A stretch of 64,000 nucleotides of DNA from Flavobacteriaceae bacterium (lineage in GTDB: Bacteria > Bacteroidota > Bacteroidia > Flavobacteriales > Flavobacteriaceae), in the NCBI GenBank assembly GCA_017858055.1, contig JAFMCA010000002.1, positions 1 through 64,000 on the forward strand. The letters run 5' to 3'. Position 1 is the stretch's first letter. Each line of letters begins with the position of its first letter. The notes under the pieces were generated by a model. The model made no database searches. It worked only from the letters and a program-made list of their open reading frames with translations, and had not been told where the DNA came from. The translations under genes and the position numbers were made by a program. Shown piece after piece: positions 25,186 to 34,269 of the stretch.

Positions 25186-25791
25186 ATGGAAGAGTTTGAT
25201 GTAGTTTTGGGGAAACGAGAAATTCAGAAGCAGCAAATACGAGAACGTATTTTAGCCGAAGGCCTGACGTTGTTTTCAGAAAGAGGATTAGAAAAAACTA
25301 CTGTGGCAGACATCGTGGGGAAAAGCGGGATCGCTCGTGGAACCTTTTACAACTATTTTTCCGACATGAATGCGCTTTTTGACGCCTTGATTGAACAACT
25401 CAACCAACAGGTGGTGGAATCCATTCAGCATACTCGTAAGCAAAGCAAAAACTTATACGATTACCTTTACGGTACATTTAAAGGTTACTTTGACTTGATT
25501 GGTAATGAACCTATGCTTCAATTTCATATCATCAATCAAGCTCATATCCGCCAGAGTTCCTATCAGAGTGAGATCATCAAAACGATCGTCAAAAACCTAA
25601 ATCGAGATTTAAAATCGGATTTAAAAGTCAAGGCTTTTAATGAAAAATACGAGTTTTTATTGCTTAGCTATATGTTGGTGGGTACCCCACCTGAACTCTT
25701 TTTAGCAACCCAAACTACAGAGATCAATCTTACCAGTGAGCAGTTGGCTACTTTTCTAACAAAACTATTTTATAAGGTATTGATGGAGTAG
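25186..25791 (+). CDS. TetR-family transcriptional regulator
   Basis: A 201-residue repressor-type protein. The N-terminal helix-turn-helix spans about residues 18-64 (ILAEGLTLFSERGLEKTTV, GIARGTFYNYFSDM). The C-terminal ligand-binding domain is all-helical. Its gene begins three bases after the thiolase stop, so it is part of the beta-oxidation operon. The perfect palindrome at 21551-21575 in the operon's control region is its most likely binding site, with an acyl-CoA as likely inducer. Both points are inference from position and family habit. Confidence 0.88.
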   Translation: MEEFDVVLGKREIQKQQIRERILAEGLTLFSERGLEKTTVADIVGKSGIARGTFYNYFSDMNALFDALIEQLNQQVVESIQHTRKQSKNLYDYLYGTFKGYFDLIGNEPMLQFHIINQAHIRQSSYQSEIIKTIVKNLNRDLKSDLKVKAFNEKYEFLLLSYMLVGTPPELFLATQTTEINLTSEQLATFLTKLFYKVLME

Positions 25792-25803
25792 TTTACTCCT
25801 TTA
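25785..25803. terminator. Weak hairpin at convergent gene ends
   Basis: GGAGTA (25785-25790) pairs with TACTCC (25794-25799) around a three-base loop and is followed by TTTATT. It overlaps the TetR stop and sits just before the convergent lipoprotein gene end. With a six-bp stem and short T-tract it is only a possible terminator. Confidence 0.35.
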
Positions 25804-26142
25804 TTGTCCTCTTTTATCCTCCCAAATCAAAACTTCCTTACTCCTCGCATCAAAAAAGTCAGCACATTTGCCATCACCTTGTCCTGTAATGCCTCCATCG
25901 GGATGACAGATGAGGCTGCAGTTTTCGTCGTATAATTCACTAAAAACATCACAACAACGCTGTGGAAAAAAATAGACCACCTTCCCCTGATAGCTGTAAC
26001 GATAGACTTTTGCCGGCGGATTCCAAACGGCTTCTTTTTCGATTTGTTTTATTTTGGATTGGATACAATCGGGGAGCGCTGCTTCGGTTTCTTTCGTACA
26101 GCAAATGAGAAGAAGTAGGAATAGGGCTAGGGTATATTTCAT
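25801..26142 (-). CDS. Small lipoprotein, DUF6970-like
   Basis: A 113-residue lipoprotein (lipobox LLICC) whose mature part contains YRYSYQGKVVYFFP, QRCCDVFSELYD, CHPDGGITGQGDGKC and a final LIWEDKR. I associate this pattern with DUF6970, a family without established function, and the name is from memory. Its start overlaps the umuD stop as ATGA, so it is translationally coupled to the translesion polymerase genes. A link to DNA damage is suggested by position only, since a lipoprotein has no obvious role there. Confidence 0.7.
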   Translation of the reverse strand: MKYTLALFLLLLICCTKETEAALPDCIQSKIKQIEKEAVWNPPAKVYRYSYQGKVVYFFPQRCCDVFSELYDENCSLICHPDGGITGQGDGKCADFFDARSKEVLIWEDKRGQ

Positions 26143-26570
26143 AATTTTTTTACCACATAGGTCACAATCCCCCAGATGATAAGTTCGTTTTCTTCATTCA
26201 TCTTAATGGGTTTGTAATTCGGATTTTCAGGCATTAAAAAGATCCCCTCTGCGGCTACTTTCAGTCGTTTAACGGTAAACTCTCCATCGATATAGCAAAC
26301 GGCAATTTTATCGTGTTGAGGTTCTAAACTCCGGTCAATTACTAAAAGATCTCCATCGTCTAGTCCTGCGCCTTGCATGGATTGCCCAGAGACTCGCGCA
26401 TAGAAGGTAGCTTCCTCGTTACGAACCACTTCCTGATCGATACTGATTCGCAGTTCTTTAAAGTCGTCAGCGGGTGAAGGAAAACCGGCAGAAATTCCTT
26501 CTTGTGCCAAGTGCAACGATTTCTGATGGTCTTGATCCGGATGAAAAAAGCTTAGTTTTTGTTTTGTCAT
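26139..26570 (-). CDS. umuD: UmuD-type self-cleaving subunit of translesion polymerase
   Basis: A 143-residue S24-family protein. The probable RecA-stimulated cleavage site is Ala28-Gly29 in SAGFPSPADDF. The Ser-Lys dyad is Ser64 (SGQSMQGAGL) and Lys101 (GEFTVKRL), matching the spacing of Escherichia UmuD. There is no DNA-binding domain, which separates it from LexA. It lies three bases downstream of umuC, the reverse of the usual umuD-umuC order, and overlaps the next lipoprotein gene. Confidence 0.92.
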   Translation of the reverse strand: MTKQKLSFFHPDQDHQKSLHLAQEGISAGFPSPADDFKELRISIDQEVVRNEEATFYARVSGQSMQGAGLDDGDLLVIDRSLEPQHDKIAVCYIDGEFTVKRLKVAAEGIFLMPENPNYKPIKMNEENELIIWGIVTYVVKKL

Positions 26571-26573
26571 AAG

Positions 26574-27833
26574 TTATTTTACCGTAATAATTTCACTGAT
26601 TTCGGTTGTAAAACGTTGAGAGAGGTGCTTTTGCTTCATTTTCCAAGTGCGTTCCAAATCTTGGTTGGCGAGCTTTATTCGATGCGGACCAAAGCGCTGG
26701 TGAATGCGGTCTAAAGCTTGCATAACCGCCAGATGTTTTACTTCTTTTCCTTCGAATAAAGGAAGTTGACGTGAAGCGGTAGGCACTAGCCCCATAATCA
26801 TAACCCCTGCTTTTTTATAGTGGATACCCTCTTTAAAGATTTTACGGAGTCCTGTCACAGCATATTTGCTCAACATGATGCTGGAGTTGGTTGCATAGGG
26901 TAGGCTGAGGACGCAGCTATTTCGGTAGGGGATTGCTCCTTTTTTGTGAGGATCGCTTCGTACAAAAACGAGTAGGGCTGTACAGCTGCTCCCTTGTTTT
27001 CGCATTTTTTCGGCGCAGCTGCTAGCAAAGGTAGAGACCCGTTCTTCCAAATCGGGAAAGCTCGTAAGTGTTCCTTCGAAGCTTCGTGTAGTGGCGATCC
27101 CTTTTTTAGGAGACTGAATTTCTTCCAATTGAATAGAAGGGATGCCTTGTAAATCTTTTTTAAGCCGGAGTCCTAAAATGCTCATTTGTTTTCGAATCCA
27201 ATCATCGGGAAGTAAGGTAAATTCCCAAGCGTTTGTAACACCTATGGCTTCAAGTCGTTTGCGATGCTGCCTACCGATACCCCAAACATCTCCAATGGCA
27301 GTCCATTTCAGTGCCTTGATTTTTTTCTCTTCGGTGTCAATGCAATACACGCCACCTGTCTTTACGTCGTATTTTTTAGCAATTTTATTGGCAATCTTAG
27401 CTAAAGCTTTACTAGGAGCCATACCTACAGAAACGGGAATGCCTGTCCAACGGCGGACTTGCTTTCGCATTCGACGCCCTTCGGCTTCTAGATTGAATAA
27501 ATCAAAACCTTTGAATTGTAAAAAGGCTTCGTCTATACTGTAAATTTCGATATTGGGAGTGTACTGATCTAAGATGGACATCACCCTACTACTCATGTCG
27601 CCATAGAGGGGGTAGTTGGAGGAAAACACTTTGATTTTTTTTTCCTTAAAAAAAGATTGGTATTGAAAGGCAGGAGCTCCCATAGGAATTCCCAAGGCCT
27701 TGGCTTCATTGCTCCGCGCAATTACACAACCGTCATTATTAGAAAGGATAACGATAGGTTTGCCCTCCCATTGCGGCTGAAAAACCCGCTCACAAGAGGC
27801 GTAAAAATTGTTACAATCGACCAGTGCAAACAT
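26574..27833 (-). CDS. umuC: UmuC-type Y-family DNA polymerase
   Basis: A 419-residue translesion polymerase catalytic subunit. The first metal-binding Asp is Asp6 in MFALVDCNNFYASCERVF, and the second motif is YSIDEAFL with Asp101-Glu102. The finger segment SNNDGCVIARSNEAKALG, two helix-hairpin-helix regions (GIGRQHRKRLEAIG) and the C-terminal little-finger domain follow. The ATG at 27833 is preferred over a TTG two codons upstream because the family starts with M-ALVDCNN. It is the first gene of the operon, followed by umuD. I could not identify a clear LexA box in the 175 bases upstream. Confidence 0.93.
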   Translation of the reverse strand: MFALVDCNNFYASCERVFQPQWEGKPIVILSNNDGCVIARSNEAKALGIPMGAPAFQYQSFFKEKKIKVFSSNYPLYGDMSSRVMSILDQYTPNIEIYSIDEAFLQFKGFDLFNLEAEGRRMRKQVRRWTGIPVSVGMAPSKALAKIANKIAKKYDVKTGGVYCIDTEEKKIKALKWTAIGDVWGIGRQHRKRLEAIGVTNAWEFTLLPDDWIRKQMSILGLRLKKDLQGIPSIQLEEIQSPKKGIATTRSFEGTLTSFPDLEERVSTFASSCAEKMRKQGSSCTALLVFVRSDPHKKGAIPYRNSCVLSLPYATNSSIMLSKYAVTGLRKIFKEGIHYKKAGVMIMGLVPTASRQLPLFEGKEVKHLAVMQALDRIHQRFGPHRIKLANQDLERTWKMKQKHLSQRFTTEISEIITVK

Positions 27834-28014
27834 GGTCAAAAGGTAGTTAAAATGTTCTGTTTTTTGAGCAGCATCGTTTTAAAAAAAAGCAGTTTGCCCC
27901 TCTTTTTTTTAAAAATAGTTTTTGTGTAATCCCGGCGGTATTTTTCTAAAAATAAAGAAGCACTTCAATCAAAAGTTGTAATTTTACGCTTGGATTTTAG
28001 TAGCGCTTTTTTGC

Positions 28015-30780
28015 ATGGATAATTATTCGTTTTTAAATGCTGCCCATTCCGCTTATTTCGCGGAGCTTTACGAGCAGTATTTACAACAACCCGATAGTGT
28101 AGAGCCCAGTTGGAGGGCTTTTTTTCAAGGCTTTGATTTTGGAATGGAAAGCAATGGTACGGTACAGACCGAAACCGTTGAAGTTCCAGAACATTTACAA
28201 AATGAATTTAAAGTTGTAAAGCTCATCGACGGCTATCGCAGTCGTGGACATTTATTTACCAAAACCAATCCGGTTAGGGAGCGAAGAAAATACAGCCCAA
28301 CACTCGACATTGAGAATTTTGGTTTGTCCAAACAAGATTTAACGACTGTATTTAACGCAGGTGAAATCATGGGGATAGGCCCCAGCAGTTTGGAAACCAT
28401 TATTGCACACTTACAGCGAATTTATTGCGATTCAATCGGGATAGAATATATGTATATTCGAAACCCAGAAAAGGTGAGTTGGATTCAGCAGCGTTTGAAT
28501 GTCAATGACAACCACCCCCAGTTTTCTCCAGAACAGAAGAAGCATATTCTTAAAAAATTAAATGAGGCAGTAAGCTTCGAAAACTTTCTACACACGAAAT
28601 ACGTAGGTCAAAAACGATTTTCTCTTGAAGGAGGAGAATCGCTCATCCCTGCTTTAGATGCAGTAGTAGAGGCAGCAGCGAATCACGGAGTAGAGGAATT
28701 TGTATTGGGAATGGCTCACCGAGGCCGCCTCAATGCCTTGACCAATATCTTTGGGAAATCAACGAAAGATATTTTTAATGAATTTGACGGTAAAGATTAC
28801 GAAGAAGTCATTTTTGACGGAGACGTAAAATACCACTTGGGATGGACTTCTCAACGAATCACAGACAACGGTAAAAAAATCAACATGAACATTGCCCCTA
28901 ATCCTTCCCACTTGGAAACGGTAGGTGCAGTTGTTGAAGGAATTACCCGCGCCAAGCTGGAAAATAAATTTAAAGGGGACACCAACAAGGTTCTCCCTAT
29001 CATCATTCATGGGGATGCCGCCATAGCAGGACAAGGGTTGCCGTATGAGATTGTTCAGATGGCAAGCTTAAAAGGGTATGGAACAGGGGGTACGGTCCAT
29101 ATTGTAATCAACAATCAGATAGGTTTTACAACAAACTATTTGGATGCACGATCCAGCACCTATTGTACGGATGTTGCTAAAGTAACCCTCTCACCCGTAC
29201 TGCATGTCAATTCAGATGATGCAGAAGCAGTAGTTCATGCCACCATCTTTGCTTTAGAATACCGAATGCGATTTGGTCAGGATGTGTTTATTGACCTGCT
29301 GGGTTATCGAAAATACGGACACAATGAGGGTGACGAACCGCGATTTACGCAACCTAAGTTATATAAGGAAATTGCAAGACACCCCAATCCAAGAGATATT
29401 TACGCGGCAAGCTTAATTCAAAGTGGTCTTATTCAGGAAGGCTATGTTGAGGAATTGGAAAACCAATACAAAAGAATTTTAGAGAATGATCTCGAAGATT
29501 CAAGAAAAATAAAAACAACCGTAATCACTCCATTTATGGAGGACGAATGGAAATCATTTGAGCGGGTTGATGAAACGGAAATGATGCGGACTGTAGCTAC
29601 AGCAGTGTCTAAAAAAGACCTCGATCAAGTAGCTCGAGCGATTACCGAATTACCAAAAGATAAAAAATACTTACGTAAAATTGAACGCTTAGTTGCCGAT
29701 CGAAAAGCAATGTATTATGAAAAAGATACCTTGGACTGGGCGATGGGAGAATTACTTGCCTACGGGACTTTGCTTCAAGAAGGTTTTCATGTTCGCATGT
29801 CGGGGCAAGATGTAGAACGAGGCACTTTTTCTCACCGTCATGCAGTAATCAAAACGGAGAATGCCGAAGAGGAGGTAATTTTACTTAATCAAATTGACCC
29901 CTTAAAACAAGGACGTTTTAGAATCTACAATTCATTGCTTTCAGAATATGGAGTGCTTGGGTTTGATTACGGCTATGCAATGGCAAGCCCAAATACCTTG
30001 ACGCTTTGGGAGGCTCAATTTGGAGATTTTTCCAATGGAGCTCAAATCATGTTGGATCAATATGTTTCTTCAGCAGAAGACAAATGGAAATTGCAAAACG
30101 GGATTGTATTGTTGCTACCTCACGGTTATGAAGGTCAGGGAGCAGAACACTCCTCTGCTCGGATGGAACGCTATCTTCAATTGTGTGCAAAAGACAATAT
30201 GTTTGTCGCTAATTGTACTACTCCTGGGAATATGTTCCATTTGTTAAGACGCCAAATGAAAACGAAATTCAGAAAGCCCTTGATCGTTTTTACGCCTAAA
30301 AGTTTGTTGCGACATCCGCAAGCCATTTCTACAAAAAACGAATTGATTCATGGTGCTTTTCAACCTGTAATTGGAGATGTTGAGGTGGATCCTAAAAAAG
30401 TAAAAACCTTTGTACTGTGTTCGGGTAAGTTTTATTACGACCTATACCAAGAACGTGAAAAAAGACAGCGTGAAGATGTTGCCCTGATTCGTTTAGAGCA
30501 GTTATTTCCTTTACCTGTTGAAGAAATTGATAAGAACTTGGCACTGTTTCCAAATGTGGAGGACTGGGTATGGGCTCAAGAAGAACCCCGAAATATGGGA
30601 GCATGGAGTTATTTGTTGTTACAGTGGGAGGCTGCATCTAAGTTCAGACCGGCCAGTAGAAGGTATTACGGAGCTCCAGCAGCAGGGAGTGCTGTTCGTT
30701 TTCAAAGACGTCATCAAGAAGTAATCAATTATGTCTTTGATGCTACACAAGATAATTTTAAAAGAACACTTAAGAAGTAA
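28015..30780 (+). CDS. sucA: 2-oxoglutarate dehydrogenase E1 component
   Basis: A 921-residue thiamine-diphosphate enzyme of the TCA cycle that decarboxylates 2-oxoglutarate and transfers succinyl to the lipoyl group of E2. The short N-terminal segment SWRAFFQGFDFG, the TPP-region motifs VLGMAHRGRLNAL, IHGDAAIAGQGLPYE and GYRKYGHNEGDEP, and the C-terminal transketolase-like segment (SGQDVERGTFSHRHAV, LPHGYEGQGAEHSSAR) are all present. Length is normal. sucB follows after three bases. It is divergent from umuC across 181 bases. Confidence 0.96.
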   Translation: MDNYSFLNAAHSAYFAELYEQYLQQPDSVEPSWRAFFQGFDFGMESNGTVQTETVEVPEHLQNEFKVVKLIDGYRSRGHLFTKTNPVRERRKYSPTLDIENFGLSKQDLTTVFNAGEIMGIGPSSLETIIAHLQRIYCDSIGIEYMYIRNPEKVSWIQQRLNVNDNHPQFSPEQKKHILKKLNEAVSFENFLHTKYVGQKRFSLEGGESLIPALDAVVEAAANHGVEEFVLGMAHRGRLNALTNIFGKSTKDIFNEFDGKDYEEVIFDGDVKYHLGWTSQRITDNGKKINMNIAPNPSHLETVGAVVEGITRAKLENKFKGDTNKVLPIIIHGDAAIAGQGLPYEIVQMASLKGYGTGGTVHIVINNQIGFTTNYLDARSSTYCTDVAKVTLSPVLHVNSDDAEAVVHATIFALEYRMRFGQDVFIDLLGYRKYGHNEGDEPRFTQPKLYKEIARHPNPRDIYAASLIQSGLIQEGYVEELENQYKRILENDLEDSRKIKTTVITPFMEDEWKSFERVDETEMMRTVATAVSKKDLDQVARAITELPKDKKYLRKIERLVADRKAMYYEKDTLDWAMGELLAYGTLLQEGFHVRMSGQDVERGTFSHRHAVIKTENAEEEVILLNQIDPLKQGRFRIYNSLLSEYGVLGFDYGYAMASPNTLTLWEAQFGDFSNGAQIMLDQYVSSAEDKWKLQNGIVLLLPHGYEGQGAEHSSARMERYLQLCAKDNMFVANCTTPGNMFHLLRRQMKTKFRKPLIVFTPKSLLRHPQAISTKNELIHGAFQPVIGDVEVDPKKVKTFVLCSGKFYYDLYQEREKRQREDVALIRLEQLFPLPVEEIDKNLALFPNVEDWVWAQEEPRNMGAWSYLLLQWEAASKFRPASRRYYGAPAAGSAVRFQRRHQEVINYVFDATQDNFKRTLKK

Positions 30781-30783
30781 ATC

Positions 30784-31995
30784 ATGATTTTAGAAATGAA
30801 AGTTCCCTCTCCGGGAGAATCCATTACCGAAGTTGAAATTGCCCAATGGTTAGTGGCTGACGGGGACTATGTAGAAAAAGATCAAGCGATCGCAGAAGTA
30901 GATTCAGATAAAGCTACCCTTGAACTTCCCGCGGAAGTAAGTGGAACCATTACCTTAAAAGCTGAGGAAGGGGATGCAGTAGCAGTAGGGGCAATTGTTT
31001 GTCTCATAGATACCGAGGGGAAACCCTCCGCGGAGTCTAAAGCTTCAACAGCTTCAGCACCCCCAGTAGAAGCAGCTCCGGCTCCAGCAGCTGTTGTAGA
31101 GCAAACAACTAGTTATGCTTCCCAAACTCCTTCCCCTGCTGCACGTAAAATCATTGCCGAAAAAGGGATCGATCCAGTAGCTATTAAAGGCACTGGAAGA
31201 GGAGGACGAATTACAAAAGAGGATGCCGTAAAAGCAGTGCCTTCTATGGGTAGTCAGCCGGAATGGGGAAGTCGTAGTCAAGACCGAACCAAACTTTCGA
31301 TGCTAAGACGTAAAGTAGCAGAACGTTTGGTAGCAGCAAAAAATGAAACTGCCATGCTTACGACTTTTAACGAAGCAGATATGGCTCCAATTTTTGAATT
31401 AAGAAATCAATACAAAGACGCTTTTCTAGAAAAGCATGGAGTAAAACTAGGCTTTATGAGCTTTTTTACTAAAGCGGTAGTTCGCGCTTTGGGTCTATAT
31501 CCAGATGTTAATTCGATGATGGACGGAGATTACAAAATTGCCTACGATTATTGTGATATCAGTGTAGCGGTTTCAGGTCCTAAAGGATTAATGGTACCCG
31601 TTGTTCGTAATGCGGAGGCGTTAACTTTTGCTGGAGTAGAACTGGAAATAGGGCGATTGGCTGTAAAAGCGAGGGATGGAAAAATCACGGTGGATGATAT
31701 GACCGGAGGAACTTTCACAATTTCTAATGGAGGTGTTTTTGGATCCATGTTATCTACCCCGATTATCAATCCACCGCAATCTGGAATCTTAGGAATGCAC
31801 AACATCATCGAACGGCCCGTTGCTATAGATGGAAAAGTAGTGGTCCGACCCATGATGTATTTAGCACTTTCTTATGACCATCGAATTATTGATGGTAGAG
31901 AATCGGTAGGATTTTTAGTCGCTGTAAAAGAAGCCTTGGAGGATCCGTTAAACATACTGATGGAGGGAAATGCTAAAAAAGCCCTAGAATTATAG
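30784..31995 (+). CDS. sucB: Dihydrolipoyl succinyltransferase (2-oxoglutarate dehydrogenase E2)
   Basis: A 403-residue protein with one lipoyl domain (lipoylated Lys43 in [10 protein letters not shown]), an Ala/Pro-rich linker, a peripheral subunit-binding domain at about 118-150 ([27 protein letters not shown]) and a catalytic acyltransferase domain. The active-site His366 and Asp370 lie in [10 protein letters not shown]. It forms the core of the complex with SucA. The E3 lipoamide dehydrogenase gene is not in this window. The 3' end overlaps the convergent aspartic-protease-like gene by six bases. Confidence 0.96.
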   Translation: MILEMKVPSPGESITEVEIAQWLVADGDYVEKDQAIAEVDSDKATLELPAEVSGTITLKAEEGDAVAVGAIVCLIDTEGKPSAESKASTASAPPVEAAPAPAAVVEQTTSYASQTPSPAARKIIAEKGIDPVAIKGTGRGGRITKEDAVKAVPSMGSQPEWGSRSQDRTKLSMLRRKVAERLVAAKNETAMLTTFNEADMAPIFELRNQYKDAFLEKHGVKLGFMSFFTKAVVRALGLYPDVNSMMDGDYKIAYDYCDISVAVSGPKGLMVPVVRNAEALTFAGVELEIGRLAVKARDGKITVDDMTGGTFTISNGGVFGSMLSTPIINPPQSGILGMHNIIERPVAIDGKVVVRPMMYLALSYDHRIIDGRESVGFLVAVKEALEDPLNILMEGNAKKALEL

Positions 31996-32397
31996 GATTA
32001 GCTTTCTTTTTCCGTAGTCGATTACAACTTTGTTTTGGATAAAAAAATCAGCACCTAAGATCCCATCCACAGGATGGGCTCCTTGAGTTAGGAGCGTTTG
32101 GTTTACATGGGTGAGATCAAGAAGGATAAAGGCAAGATCCTCCATTCTATGTCGTCCAAGGTGTAAAGCGCATTTTTTGGTTTGGGTAGCCTTCATTTTT
32201 CCTTCACCAGCTCCAGCTGCATCAAAAGATTTCCCGTTGATTTCGAGATTGAATTGCTCTTGTAATGCACTGTGGATACAACTGCTTGATGCTCCTGTAT
32301 CGATCAGTAAAACTGCAGCGGTTCCATTCAGTCTAGCTTTACACAGAAGGTGATTGGTTTTCGAAAGTTTTAAACGGACAAAAGTGATTTTTTTCAT
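31990..32397 (-). CDS. Retropepsin-like single-domain aspartic protease
   Basis: A 135-residue soluble protein with the pepsin/retropepsin hallmark [10 protein letters not shown] (Asp33) and the later GILGADFF, which matches the hydrophobic-hydrophobic-Gly motif. With one catalytic triad per chain it would act only as a homodimer, as retropepsins do. No signal peptide is visible. The ATG at 32397 is preferred over a TTG three codons earlier. Its substrate is unknown, and protease activity is not proven for this bacterial group. Confidence 0.8.
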   Translation of the reverse strand: MKKITFVRLKLSKTNHLLCKARLNGTAAVLLIDTGASSSCIHSALQEQFNLEINGKSFDAAGAGEGKMKATQTKKCALHLGRHRMEDLAFILLDLTHVNQTLLTQGAHPVDGILGADFFIQNKVVIDYGKRKLIL

Positions 32398-32452
32398 GCG
32401 TTTCAAAAATACATTATCCTTTTCAAATGAGAGGCTTCACTAATAGATTCGC

Positions 32453-32460
32453 TACTTTTG
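32453..32460 (+). promoter_or_regulatory. -7 element TACTTTTG upstream of tatD
   Basis: This matches the Bacteroidota TAnnTTTG consensus and ends 19 bases before the assumed TTG start of tatD. No matching -33 TTTG is seen at the usual distance, so the call rests on the -7 element and its position. Confidence 0.35.
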
Positions 32461-32479
32461 TTTTTTAAATAGATTCTCT

Positions 32480-33241
32480 TTGATTGATACGCACACGCAT
32501 TTATATGTAGAAGCTTTTGATGAAGACCGGGATTCGGTAATTCAAGATGCGCTACAAAAAGGCATAACAGGGTTTTATATCCCTGCCATAGATGCCAGCT
32601 ATCACGAACGTATGTTCAATTTGGAAAAAGCCTATTCCGAGCATATCCATTTGATGATGGGATTACACCCAACGCATGTAAAGGAAGATTATAAGGAGGA
32701 GCTTGCTTTGGTAGAGGCTCAGCTTCAAAAAAGGAAATTTGCTGCTGTAGGGGAAATAGGGATCGATTTGTATTGGGACAAAAGTTTTTTACAACAGCAG
32801 CAAGATGCCTTTCATCTTCAGATTGGTTGGGCAAAAACACATGGGCTTCCCATAGTGATTCATTGTCGAGATGCCTTTGATGAAGTTTTTGAAGTTTTGG
32901 ATCAACACCAAGGAGCACAACTTTTTGGTATTTTTCATTGTTTTACAGGTACCTTAGAACAGGCAAATCGCGCTTTGAATTTGAATTTTAAATTGGGTAT
33001 TGGAGGAGTTGTGACCTTCAAAAACGGAAAAATCGATCAGTTTTTAAATCAATTGCCCCTTGAATCGATTGTTTTAGAAACGGACGCACCGTATCTATCC
33101 CCAGCACCCCATAGAGGAAAGCGAAATGAGAGTGGTTTTTTATCCCTGATTCGAGATAAAGTGGCTCAATGTTATGGGCTTCCAGCCCAACAAATTAGCG
33201 AGATTACAACGGAGAATGCACGTAGTGTTTTTAAAAAATAA
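32480..33241 (+). CDS. tatD: TatD-family metal-dependent DNase
   Basis: A 253-residue amidohydrolase-fold protein. Metal ligands appear in DTHTHL (residues 3-8), VGEIGID, PIVIHCRDAFDE, FHCFTG and ETDAPYLSP. The family acts on DNA 3' ends and is often named TatD from its historical operon. A TTG start at 32480 is assumed because it places DTHTHL at the usual N-terminal position and no ATG is available upstream. The -7 promoter element is at 32453. Confidence 0.9.
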   Translation: MIDTHTHLYVEAFDEDRDSVIQDALQKGITGFYIPAIDASYHERMFNLEKAYSEHIHLMMGLHPTHVKEDYKEELALVEAQLQKRKFAAVGEIGIDLYWDKSFLQQQQDAFHLQIGWAKTHGLPIVIHCRDAFDEVFEVLDQHQGAQLFGIFHCFTGTLEQANRALNLNFKLGIGGVVTFKNGKIDQFLNQLPLESIVLETDAPYLSPAPHRGKRNESGFLSLIRDKVAQCYGLPAQQISEITTENARSVFKK

Positions 33242-33312
33242 AAATTTGCAACTAAAAAGTAATTTATTTTTTTTTAAAAAGATTTTTTTCCCTTTATTTG
33301 GTCTCAAGATTT

Positions 33313-33402
33313 AGAGAGGTGGCCGAGTGGTCGAAGGCGCACGCCTGGAAAGTGTGTATTCCAATTGCATTGGAATCGAGGGTTCGAATCCCTTCCTCTC
33401 TG
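33313..33402 (+). tRNA. tRNA-Ser(GGA)
   Basis: The acceptor stem 33313-33319 pairs with 33395-33401, and base 33402 is the discriminator. The anticodon GGA is at 33347-33349 in the loop CTGGAAA. A long variable arm, whose stem is ATTCCAA/TTGGAAT, marks it as a class II (Ser/Leu-type) tRNA, and the T-loop is TTCGAAT. It reads serine codons UCC and UCU. The CCA end is not encoded. Confidence 0.95.
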
Positions 33403-33479
33403 CAAAAATTAATATGGAACATATTTTTTTTTATCTTTAAACGCATTTAATTAATTAAAAAGAACAAACATTATTTAAA

Positions 33480-34247
33480 ATGAAAAAACTATTTATTGCC
33501 CTTACTTTTTTAGGTTTTATGGCAACAGCCAATGCATCAACTGTAGTACCTAATCCAACTACAACAGTAGCTACAACAAGTGTTCAAGACATGGATGACA
33601 ACGCCGCGGCAGAGTCGGCATCTTTTACACAAGAATTAAAGAAACGTTTTATTGAGGGTGGTCCCGGGTTTATGGGGATTGTATTGATCTGTTTAATTTT
33701 AGGTCTTGCCATCGCAATCGAGCGTATCATTTTCTTGAACTTAGCAACAACGAATACTAAAAAATTAACCGAAGGTGTGGAAGAAGCACTTTCTTCTGGT
33801 GGTGTTGAAGCTGCAAAAGAATATTGTAGAAATACGAAAGGACCTGTAGCATCTATTTTCTACCAAGGACTTGACCGCGCTAACGAAGGTGTGGAAAGTG
33901 CTGAGAAAGCCGTTGTAGCCTACGGAGGTGTTCAAATGGGACAACTCGAGAAAAACGTCTCTTGGATTTCTCTCTTTATCGCACTTGCCCCCATGCTTGG
34001 TTTCATGGGAACTGTAATCGGGATGATTCAAGCGTTTGACAAAATCGAAGCAGCGGGAGATATGCAACCTTCTTTAGTTGCAGGGGGGATCAAAGTAGCC
34101 CTTTTAACAACTGTATTTGGTTTGATCGTGGCGATTATTTTACAAGTATTTTACAATTATATTGTTGCAAAAATTGACAGTATTGTAAACGATATGGAAG
34201 ACGCATCAATTACCTTGATCGACATCCTTGTTGCACAAAAAAAATAA
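33480..34247 (+). CDS. exbB: MotA/TolQ/ExbB proton channel protein
   Basis: A 255-residue inner-membrane protein. After an N-terminal signal-like hydrophobic stretch (residues 3-20, ending ANA) come the three membrane segments of the ExbB/TolQ family, with the conserved LFIALAPMLGFMGTVIGMIQAF and ALLTTVFGLIVAIILQ. It would use the proton gradient to energise outer-membrane transport together with the two ExbD proteins encoded downstream. The extra N-terminal segment is common in Bacteroidota ExbB. Operon with the next three genes. Confidence 0.92.
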   Translation: MKKLFIALTFLGFMATANASTVVPNPTTTVATTSVQDMDDNAAAESASFTQELKKRFIEGGPGFMGIVLICLILGLAIAIERIIFLNLATTNTKKLTEGVEEALSSGGVEAAKEYCRNTKGPVASIFYQGLDRANEGVESAEKAVVAYGGVQMGQLEKNVSWISLFIALAPMLGFMGTVIGMIQAFDKIEAAGDMQPSLVAGGIKVALLTTVFGLIVAIILQVFYNYIVAKIDSIVNDMEDASITLIDILVAQKK

Positions 34248-34269
34248 TTAACCTTTAACAGCAATTCAC

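Noticed and set aside
27142-27543. Open frame of 133 codons opposite umuC
   Set aside because: It is fully antisense to a strongly conserved polymerase gene and has no recognisable motif.
27840-28014. LexA box upstream of umuC
   Set aside because: Only a half-site-like GTTC/GAAC is visible and there is no convincing dyad.
32404-32411. TATTTTTG on the minus strand before the retropepsin-like gene
   Set aside because: It fits the -7 consensus but is only seven bases from the ATG, which leaves no room for a normal leader.
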